Source of the DNA: HGM12587 sp964602445
Lineage (GTDB): Bacteria; Bacillota; Clostridia; Lachnospirales; Lachnospiraceae
DNA length: 10,887 nucleotides
Reading direction: 5' to 3'
NCBI GenBank assembly: GCA_964602445.1
Contig: CAZRQV010000043.1
Coordinates: forward strand, 1 to 10,887
The position numbers were made by a program, and so were the translations under genes. The first letter of the stretch is position 1. Each line of letters begins with the position of its first letter. Positions 6,109 through 10,887 of the stretch are shown piece by piece. The notes under the pieces are model-generated. The model was given only the letters and a program-made list of their open reading frames with translations. It was not told where the DNA came from and ran no database searches.

Positions 6109-8112
6109 TTAAGCTGTTTTCTTTAAAGCATATTCTTCGTCGAATTTCTTTTCCTGCTTCTTAATAATATATACCACAGCTGCTACGATCACTGCAACAA
6201 CAATTAATCCCGGAACAAAGCCGTTTCCTACCGTTCCTTCTGTAATCAGTGTTCCAATCTGGTATACAAGGAATGCGATTGTATAACCTGTTGCAAACTG
6301 TAATGCAACACCGCCCCAGAACCACTTTCTGTCTTTCATTTCTGAGTTCATAGCACCAAGTGCTGCGAAACAAGGTGGTGTATAAAGGTTAAACATTAAG
6401 CATGCAAGTGCTGCTACTTTTGTGATTCCGAAGATTGCTGCTACTTCATTTGCTCCGCCCATTAATGCAAGTTCCTCTGTATCAATGAAAGAAGTTACAC
6501 CGTAAACAACTGCTAATGTACCTACTACGTTTTCTTTTGCGATAAATCCTGTCACAGCAGCTGCTGCCATCTGCCATACACCAAATCCAAGCGGAACTAA
6601 AAGTACAGCGATCGGTGCTGCAATAGAAGCAAGGATTGAGGTGCTTTCCATACCTTCTTCTACTAACTGTAACTGCCAGTTGAAAGACTGCATAATCTGT
6701 ACAACAGTGTTGCACACAAGAATGATTGTTCCTGCTTTTACGATGTATGCTTTACCACGTTCCAGCATGGAGAAGAACGCTCTCTTGATGCTTGGGAATT
6801 TGTATTCCGGAAGTTCCATGATAAAGAAAGATTTTCTATATTTGTATCCTGTAATCTTCTTTACAAGTAATGCACCGAAGAAGATTAAAAGAATACCTAC
6901 AAAGTACATCATTGGTCCTACCCAGGAAGCATCTGCAAAGAATACTCCTGCAAATAAAGCGATAACCGGTAATTTTGCTCCACAAGGCATAAATGGTGTA
7001 AGCATCGCTGTTGCACGACGTTCTCTTTCGTTACGGATTGTACGACAAGCCATGACACCAGGAATTGCACATCCTGTACCAATAACCATCGGAATTACGG
7101 ATTTACCGGAAAGTCCTACACGTTTGAAGATTGGATCCATAACAACACTTACACGAGCCATGTAACCGCAGTCTTCTAATAACGCGATTAGGAAATACAT
7201 TACCATAACCAGTGGAAGGAAACCAACTACGGCACCTACACCACCAATGATACCATCAACCAGTAATGCCTGAACGAATGGAGAGGCTCCTGATACAAGA
7301 CCTGCAACCCATTCCTGGAATGTTTCAATCCAGCCAACTAACCAGTCAGCAATCCATGTACCTACTGTAGACTGTGAAATATAGAATACTAAGAACATGA
7401 TCATTGCAAAGATCGGAATTCCGAGCCATTTGTTTGTCAGAACGTTGTCGATCTTATCCTGTGAGTTTTTATCTTTAGTCAGCACTTTACGTGTCTCTAC
7501 CTGAGCTACGATCTTATTTACAAAATCAAAACGAGCTCTGTCTGCTGCCTGTACTGCTTCTTTGCTATGTAAATTAATGTCACCCTGGGTATATGGAGCT
7601 TTCTGACTTTTACCGTTTAAAGCTGCTGCTGCTTTTACGACTTCTGCCAGTCCTTTATCTCCTGCGGTTGTAGAAATAGTTTTGATAACTGGACAGCCTA
7701 ACTTTTCAGACAGCTTTGCTGCATCGATCTTTGTTTCTTTCTTTGCATTAATATCACTCTTGTTCAGCGCAACTACTACCGGAACTCCCAGTTCCAGTAA
7801 CTGTGTTGTAAAGAATAAACTTCTGCTTAAGTTGGTAGCATCTACGATATTAATGATCGCATCCGGTCTTTCATTCTTTACATAACCGCTGGTAATACTT
7901 TCTTCTGATGTAAATGGTGACATAGAGTATGCACCCGGTAAATCTACCGCAATCAGTTCTTCTCCACCATCATAAAAATTCTTTTTGATGGGATTTTCTT
8001 TTTTGTCAACTGTAACACCTGCCCAGTTACCAACACGTTCGCTTCTTCCTGTGAGCGCATTGTACATGGTAGTTTTTCCGCTGTTTGGATTACCTGCTAA
8101 TGCAATTCTCAT
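6109..8112 (-). CDS. feoB: Ferrous iron transport protein B (Fe2+ permease with GTPase domain)
   Basis: FeoB, 667 residues, imports Fe(II) across the cytoplasmic membrane. The N-terminal G domain shows G1 GNPNSGKT (7-14), G3 DLPG (57-60), G4 NKSD (117-120) and a G5-like TTAGDKG (148-154). A helical insertion (about 170-225) precedes the membrane part from about residue 230. The membrane part holds two gate repeats, with GTGCAIPGVMACRTI (345-359), PFMPCGAKLPV (373-383), FIAKENVVGTL (523-533) and TPPCFAALGAM (578-588). Conserved Cys residues 347, 356, 377 and 580 are in place. All parts look intact. It is at the short end of the family and has no fused FeoA domain, in keeping with the separate feoA upstream. 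AGGAGG lies 7 bases before the ATG. The feoA-feoB gap of 183 bases carries its own promoter-like sequence, so it may be transcribed both from feoA and alone. Confidence 0.98.
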   Translation of the reverse strand: MRIALAGNPNSGKTTMYNALTGRSERVGNWAGVTVDKKENPIKKNFYDGGEELIAVDLPGAYSMSPFTSEESITSGYVKNERPDAIINIVDATNLSRSLFFTTQLLELGVPVVVALNKSDINAKKETKIDAAKLSEKLGCPVIKTISTTAGDKGLAEVVKAAAALNGKSQKAPYTQGDINLHSKEAVQAADRARFDFVNKIVAQVETRKVLTKDKNSQDKIDNVLTNKWLGIPIFAMIMFLVFYISQSTVGTWIADWLVGWIETFQEWVAGLVSGASPFVQALLVDGIIGGVGAVVGFLPLVMVMYFLIALLEDCGYMARVSVVMDPIFKRVGLSGKSVIPMVIGTGCAIPGVMACRTIRNERERRATAMLTPFMPCGAKLPVIALFAGVFFADASWVGPMMYFVGILLIFFGALLVKKITGYKYRKSFFIMELPEYKFPSIKRAFFSMLERGKAYIVKAGTIILVCNTVVQIMQSFNWQLQLVEEGMESTSILASIAAPIAVLLVPLGFGVWQMAAAAVTGFIAKENVVGTLAVVYGVTSFIDTEELALMGGANEVAAIFGITKVAALACLMFNLYTPPCFAALGAMNSEMKDRKWFWGGVALQFATGYTIAFLVYQIGTLITEGTVGNGFVPGLIVVAVIVAAVVYIIKKQEKKFDEEYALKKTA

Positions 8113-8151
8113 CTTAATTCCTCCTAATCAGACAAAGTCTTTTCTAATCTA

Positions 8152-8168
8152 AATTTTACTATCCTAAT
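8152..8168. promoter_or_regulatory. Degenerate DtxR-like operator in front of feoB
   Basis: On the minus strand the sequence is ATTAGGATAGTAAAATT, lying just after the predicted feoB -10. It resembles the better feoA operator and shares the TTAGG half-site, but the second half is poor. An ACTATC-N9-GATAGT inverted repeat (8158-8178) overlaps it and could be the true dyad. Confidence 0.35.
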
Positions 8169-8170
8169 AT

Positions 8171-8198
8171 ATGATAGTTTTCACTAACCTATGTTCAA
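8171..8198 (-). promoter_or_regulatory. Candidate second promoter, in front of feoB
   Basis: On the minus strand TTGAAC (8198-8193) is followed after 16 bases by TATCAT (8176-8171). GGTTAGT sits in the spacer at exactly the same offset from the -35 (9 bases) as in the feoA promoter. This similar build supports an iron-responsive internal promoter, but the -35 is only a fair match. Confidence 0.45.
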
Positions 8199-8200
8199 AA

Positions 8201-8223
8201 TAAAACTTGCCATGCGAGTTTTA
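8201..8223 (-). terminator. Weak hairpin after feoA, possible attenuator
   Basis: On the minus strand TAAAACT and AGTTTTA form a 7-bp stem extended by a mismatch and two GC pairs around a 3-base loop, followed by TTTT. It lies about 75 bases after the feoA stop, just ahead of the candidate feoB promoter. It is too AT-rich to be a sure terminator and could instead tune the feoA to feoB ratio or stabilise RNA. Confidence 0.35.
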
Positions 8224-8295
8224 CTTTTCGGCAGTTCCGTTTTGTTCTAATTCAAAACCTACCGTTTTCAGCCGTAGAAAACAATCTTCGACTTT

Positions 8296-8508
8296 TTAAA
8301 TCACAATCGCTTCGGCAAGCTGATGATCAATATTATATCTGCCATCTTTGATCGCAACTACACAGCCGCCTTTCAAATGAGAGATCACTGTGATCGGTTC
8401 CCCACTATAGCAGCCTAGAGTAAAGAGAAAATCGTTCAGTTCTTCATCGTCTGTCTGAATCTCTTTTACAATATATTCAGTTCCTTCCTGTGCATTTGTT
8501 AAATTCAT
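8296..8508 (-). CDS. feoA: Ferrous iron transport protein A (FeoA, SH3-like)
   Basis: FeoA is a small cytoplasmic protein with an SH3-like beta-barrel that supports FeoB-driven Fe(II) uptake. This one has 70 residues, close to the usual 75-80. The family pattern is visible: an N-terminal EGTEYIVKEI strand, an LFTLGCYSGEPITVI core (about 28-42, equivalent to the L-lGl-pG-i-v signature), VVAIKDGRYNID and a closing AEAIVI. AGGAGG is 5-6 bases before the ATG, so translation should be strong. It is the first gene of the feo unit. A promoter and a DtxR-like operator sit directly upstream, so expression should rise when iron is scarce. Confidence in the family is high although the sequence is divergent and short. 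Confidence 0.93.
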   Translation of the reverse strand: MNLTNAQEGTEYIVKEIQTDDEELNDFLFTLGCYSGEPITVISHLKGGCVVAIKDGRYNIDHQLAEAIVI

Positions 8509-8532
8509 ATAAGCCTCCTGTATTTGGACAGC

Positions 8533-8550
8533 AATTAGTCCTACCTAATT
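8533..8550. promoter_or_regulatory. DtxR/IdeR-like metal repressor operator of the feo operon
   Basis: AATTAG and CTAATT form a perfect 6-bp inverted repeat around six bases. Aligned to the classic DtxR site (TTAGGTTAGCCTAA), the minus strand agrees at 11 of 14 positions. It sits at about +1 to +20 of the feoA transcript, where a bound Fe(II)-repressor would block transcription. Two further direct GTTAGTC copies lie 20 bp apart upstream (minus strand, starting near 8597 and 8577) and may be extra half-sites. Confidence 0.6.
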
Positions 8551-8558
8551 CATTTGAC

Positions 8559-8587
8559 ATAGTAACATCAGACTAACCAAATGTCAA
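8559..8587 (-). promoter_or_regulatory. feoA: Sigma-A promoter of feoA
   Basis: A consensus TTGACA (8587-8582) is followed after 17 bases by TACTAT (8564-8559), with TG one base before the -10 (extended -10). This is a strong promoter, starting RNA near 8552, about 45 bases before the feoA ATG. A GGTTAGT element lies in the spacer. Confidence 0.82.
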
Positions 8588-8672
8588 TACGACTAACTCA
8601 TTTTTTGGAAATTTTTGTGATTTCCAGCGTGAATTTCTCTTAAAATGCATTTTTCCCATTTCCTGTACATAC

Positions 8673-8704
8673 AAAAAGCGTTTTTGATCTTCTCAAAAAC
8701 GCTT
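8673..8704 (-). terminator. Rho-independent terminator of the cobB-galM operon
   Basis: A perfect 12-bp stem, AAGCGTTTTTGA with its complement, has a 5-base loop and is followed on the minus strand by five T. It lies about 50 bases after the galM stop and separates this unit from the feoA promoter. Confidence 0.92.
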
Positions 8705-8753
8705 CCTGTAATTCTTTCTATCTTTTTACAGAATCTAATTCCAATTCTTTCAT

Positions 8754-9797
8754 TTATTTATTAAAAAATTTATAAATAGTTTCTGTATGGAATTGCTCGT
8801 CTGCCTTCAGCAGTGCACTTGGGAAATTTTCATGATGCATTGCATCCGGGAACTGCTGTGTTTCAAAAGCCACGGCGCTTCTGTTTGGATAAGTTCTGCC
8901 TCTTTTTCCCGGTTTATCACAAAGGAAATTACCGGTATAAACCTGCATTCCCGGACAGTCTGTATAGATTTCCATGGAAATACCGGAAAGATCTGCCCTT
9001 ACTTTTGCCACTGCTTCTTCTGCACCATGTGGATTCAATACCCAGTTATGATCATAACCGCTTCCGATCATTAATGGTTCTTCTTCCTTTTGAATATCAC
9101 GGCCGATTTTTTTCGGTGTTCTGAAATCCAGTGCTGAACCTGTCAGTTCTACGATTTCTCCTGTTGAGATCATTTCGTGATTGACTCTGGTAAATGCGTC
9201 CGCATTTACCCAAAGTTCATGTTCTAAGATACTGTCTGATATTTCTCCATTCAAGTTAAAATAACTGTGATTTGTCATGGAAACATACGTATCTTTATCA
9301 GAAACTCCATCATATGTAATCTTCAATGCATTTTCTTCTGTTACGGTGTAAGTAACACTTACCTGGAAATTTCCCGGAAGTCCCTGATCTCCGTCCGGAC
9401 TTAAAATCGAAAATTTTACCGCATTTTCTAAAATTTCCGCATTCCACATACGAATATGGTAGCACTGGGAACCACTGTGAAGACAATTGGTGCGCTCATT
9501 TGCTTCCATATGATAATCGACTCCATTGACTGTTACAACAGCACCGCCGGTACGATTGGCAATACGCCCTACAGTTGCACCGAAGAACGGACCATTGTCA
9601 ATCTCATATTCCTGAACAGTATCGTATCCCCAAACTACATCCAGAAGATTCCCTTCCTGATCCGGCACGTACAGAGAATGAAGTGTCGCTCCAAAATCTG
9701 TTACAATTGCTTTCATCCCTGCTTTGTTTGTAATCTCATAAAAATATGCCTGTTCTCCTTTGGAATTTTTTCCAAATTCTTTTTTTACTACGCTCAT
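8754..9797 (-). CDS. galM: Aldose 1-epimerase (galactose mutarotase)
   Basis: This cytoplasmic enzyme interconverts alpha and beta anomers of hexoses such as galactose and glucose, feeding the Leloir pathway. At 347 residues it has the family's usual length. Typical stretches appear in order: YEITNKAGMKAIVTDFGATL (20-39), GATVGRIANR (73-82) for sugar binding, LHSG with H107, NHSYFNL with the general acid H177 (176-182), GYDHNW with D249, and FETQQFPDA with the catalytic base E312. All key residues are intact. The gene overlaps the upstream sirtuin stop in an ATGA junction, and AGGGGG lies about 6 bases before its ATG, so the two are translated as a coupled pair. No other galactose gene lies nearby, so a general hexose role or a galactose operon elsewhere is possible. 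Confidence 0.97.
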   Translation of the reverse strand: MSVVKKEFGKNSKGEQAYFYEITNKAGMKAIVTDFGATLHSLYVPDQEGNLLDVVWGYDTVQEYEIDNGPFFGATVGRIANRTGGAVVTVNGVDYHMEANERTNCLHSGSQCYHIRMWNAEILENAVKFSILSPDGDQGLPGNFQVSVTYTVTEENALKITYDGVSDKDTYVSMTNHSYFNLNGEISDSILEHELWVNADAFTRVNHEMISTGEIVELTGSALDFRTPKKIGRDIQKEEEPLMIGSGYDHNWVLNPHGAEEAVAKVRADLSGISMEIYTDCPGMQVYTGNFLCDKPGKRGRTYPNRSAVAFETQQFPDAMHHENFPSALLKADEQFHTETIYKFFNK

Positions 9798-10531
9798 ACG
9801 TTTCCCCCTTCGTCTGTTTTAATTTGCGCTAATACTTCTCCAATACTGTCTCTGATACAAAGTGATGCGTGTTCATCTGCAGAAGTTGCACTTTTATTCA
9901 ATAATACCAGATGATCTCCTCGAAAATAACGGATCATTCCTGCTGCCGGATAAACGACAAGGGAGGTTCCTCCGATGATCAAAAGATCTGCCGAAGCGAT
10001 CTGCGCAATTGCTTCACTCATAATCTGATCATCCAATCCTTCTTCGTAAAGAACCACATCCGGTTTGATCATTCCGCCGCATTCGCATCTTGGAATCCCT
10101 TCACTCTGCAAAATAAATTCTGCGCTATGGAATTTCCCGCACTTCATACAATAATTTCTCAATACAGAACCATGAAGCTCTAATACTTTTTTACTTCCTG
10201 CTTTCTGATGCAGTCCGTCAATATTCTGAGTTACGACTGCTGTTAATTTGCCTGCACGTTCTAATTCCGCAAGTTTTAAATGGGCTGCATTCGGTTTTGC
10301 ATCCAGACATAACATTTTTGCTCTGTAAAATCGATAAAATTCTTCGGGATTTCTCCTGAAAAATGTATGACTTAATATGGTTTCCGGTGGATAAGCATAC
10401 TCCTGATGATACAAACCATCAGTACTTCGAAAATCCGGAATTCCACTTTCTGTAGAAACACCTGCACCGCCAAAAAAAACAATTCTTTTACTCTCATCTA
10501 TTAATTTCTGTAACTGTTCTATCTGAGACAT
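9794..10531 (-). CDS. cobB: NAD-dependent protein deacylase, sirtuin family
   Basis: This sirtuin removes acyl groups from lysine using NAD+ and releases nicotinamide and O-acyl-ADP-ribose. The 245 residues show GAGVS (22-26), GIPDFRS (30-36), TQNID (101-105), the catalytic H120 in ELHGS, a zinc site (C128, C131, C149, C151) and GTS (188-190). The family is complete. In desuccinylase-type sirtuins a Tyr-x2-Arg pair binds the acid group; here the aligned position reads Y69-x2-K72, so deacetylation is the likelier main activity, an inference. The start at ATG 10531 has AGAGGTG a few bases upstream and a promoter just beyond. A longer open frame reaching 10771 runs through the terminator and tRNA and is an artefact. 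It is the first gene of a two-gene operon with galM, a pairing that could link NAD status to sugar use, though no direct link is known. Confidence 0.96.
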   Translation of the reverse strand: MSQIEQLQKLIDESKRIVFFGGAGVSTESGIPDFRSTDGLYHQEYAYPPETILSHTFFRRNPEEFYRFYRAKMLCLDAKPNAAHLKLAELERAGKLTAVVTQNIDGLHQKAGSKKVLELHGSVLRNYCMKCGKFHSAEFILQSEGIPRCECGGMIKPDVVLYEEGLDDQIMSEAIAQIASADLLIIGGTSLVVYPAAGMIRYFRGDHLVLLNKSATSADEHASLCIRDSIGEVLAQIKTDEGGNV

Positions 10532-10550
10532 AAGATCACCTCTGAGAATC

Positions 10551-10579
10551 AGTATACACGTTTTGCAAATTGGATTCAA
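10551..10579 (-). promoter_or_regulatory. Sigma-A promoter of the cobB-galM operon
   Basis: On the minus strand TTGAAT (10579-10574) is followed after 17 bases by TATACT (10556-10551). The start of transcription should fall near 10544, giving a very short leader of about 14 bases that is mostly the ribosome binding site. Confidence 0.75.
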
Positions 10580-10588
10580 CTGAACAAC

Positions 10589-10622
10589 AAAAAAATCCTG
10601 AAAGAAAACTTTCAGGATTTTT
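10589..10622 (-). terminator. Rho-independent terminator of the tRNA-Gly unit
   Basis: A 14-bp stem, with core ATCCTGAAAG and its complement, has an AAAA/TTTT loop and is followed on the minus strand by a T tract of seven bases that overlaps the stem foot. It begins four bases after the tRNA 3' end and insulates the downstream cobB promoter. Confidence 0.93.
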
Positions 10623-10625
10623 AAG

Positions 10626-10698
10626 AGCGATAGACGGGACTCGAACCCGCGACCCCAACCTTGGCAAGGTTGTACTCCACCAACTGAGCCACTATCGC
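10626..10698 (-). tRNA. tRNA-Gly (GCC anticodon)
   Basis: The 73-base cloverleaf has a GCGATAG/CTATCGC acceptor stem, a D arm starting GCTCAGTTGG, a CAACC-TTGCCAA-GGTTG anticodon arm with GCC at 10665-10663, and a T arm with TTCGAGT. The discriminator base is U, as usual for bacterial glycine tRNAs. CCA is not encoded and must be added after transcription. The D and T stems each include one G-T pair at the end. Confidence 0.98.
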
Positions 10699-10724
10699 AT
10701 AGATTGAATTGTACTGACTTGATT

Positions 10725-10753
10725 ATGATATCACATTTGAACATCACTGTCAA
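10725..10753 (-). promoter_or_regulatory. Sigma-A promoter of tRNA-Gly, downstream of 23S rRNA
   Basis: A consensus TTGACA (10753-10748) is followed after 17 bases by TATCAT (10730-10725) on the minus strand. RNA would start near 10718, about 20 bases before the tRNA. This suggests the tRNA can be transcribed apart from the rRNA operon that ends just upstream. Confidence 0.75.
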
Positions 10754-10866
10754 TCTTTGATGTACCTTCAAAACTTCATATTAAATTCTACTAACTCTCT
10801 TTGCAATCCATTTTAGAATAACTTCTGCGATTTTCTCGCTCCTCTATTATCTCTAACCAGCCTCTT

Positions 10867-10887
10867 GGTTAAGCCCTCGACCTATTA
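10867..10887 (-). rRNA. 23S rRNA, 3' end only (gene continues beyond the right edge)
   Basis: The minus strand at the window edge reads TAATAGGTCGAGGGCTTAACC, matching the conserved 3' terminus of bacterial 23S rRNA (in E. coli ACTAATGAACCGTGAGGCTTAACC). CTTAACC is the strand that pairs with the GGTTAAG at the 23S 5' end. The exact mature end may differ by a few bases. A small TAACCA/TGGTTA hairpin spans the end. Confidence 0.85.

Noticed and set aside
6641..7165. 174-residue plus-strand frame inside feoB
   Set aside because: It is antisense to a well-conserved feoB membrane region, has no family resemblance and arises from codon bias of the real gene.
8555..8587. TTGACAT / ATGTCAA inverted repeat around the feoA promoter
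   Set aside because: One arm is the -35 hexamer and the other lies near the transcription start; the 20-base gap and lack of a known matching operator make chance likely.
9456..9914. 152-residue plus-strand frame across galM and cobB
   Set aside because: It is antisense to two genes with intact catalytic motifs and has no recognisable domains.
10532..10771. N-terminal extension of the sirtuin frame by 80 residues
   Set aside because: It reads through the terminator hairpin and the tRNA-Gly gene; ATG 10531 has a strong ribosome binding site and a promoter directly upstream.
10827..10839. GCGA-N5-TCGC hairpin after the 23S gene as a terminator
   Set aside because: The stem is only four pairs and is not followed by a T run; it is more likely an rRNA processing feature or chance.
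1..10887. CRISPR arrays, insertion sequences, prophage or integration sites
   Set aside because: No regularly spaced repeats, transposase or integrase frames or flanking direct repeats were seen, and the tRNA-Gly 3' end is not visibly duplicated in the window.

Overview
The window looks like a low-to-moderate GC Firmicute of the Clostridia, most likely family Lachnospiraceae. This rests on the feoA/feoB plus Cys-rich FeoB-partner arrangement, LexA/DinR-type SOS boxes, strong AGGAGG ribosome binding sites, and the style of the 23S rRNA 3' end. The genus cannot be fixed from the sequence alone. Apart from one LysR-type regulator at the left edge, every gene is on the minus strand.

Layout from left to right. 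(1) 143-1030 (+) encodes a LysR-family regulator with its own promoter. It converges on (2) a three-gene minus-strand operon (5540 to 1079). That operon encodes a radical SAM DNA modification/repair protein, its usual partner protein (DUF4130-like) and a large protein that joins a RecB/Cas4-like nuclease domain to an XPD/DinG-type Fe-S helicase. Its promoter carries two LexA (SOS) boxes, and one bidirectional terminator closes both converging units. (3) 5541-5927 holds that promoter, a possible decayed small gene with an in-frame TAG, and the terminator of the next unit. (4) 8508 to 5928 (-) is a ferrous iron uptake cluster: feoA, feoB and a 53-residue Cys-rich FeoB-associated membrane protein. 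A DtxR-like operator overlaps the feoA transcription start, and a look-alike promoter lies in front of feoB. (5) 10531 to 8754 (-) is a sirtuin deacylase gene overlapping galM by ATGA, with a good sigma-A promoter and a terminator. (6) At the right edge are the last bases of a 23S rRNA gene, a tRNA-Gly(GCC) with its own promoter, and a strong terminator. No 5S gene lies between the 23S end and that terminator.

The most interesting part is the SOS-controlled operon. The radical SAM/DUF4130 pair is widespread but has no established biochemical function. Here it is under apparent LexA control, is co-transcribed with a nuclease-helicase fusion, and the radical SAM protein carries a C-terminal QLSLF sequence that fits the beta sliding clamp binding consensus. 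Together these suggest a damage-inducible, replisome-linked DNA repair module. That function is inference; the motifs and gene order are visible in the sequence.

The remaining units are housekeeping: iron-responsive Fe(II) import, NAD-dependent protein deacylation next to hexose mutarotation, and stable RNA genes.
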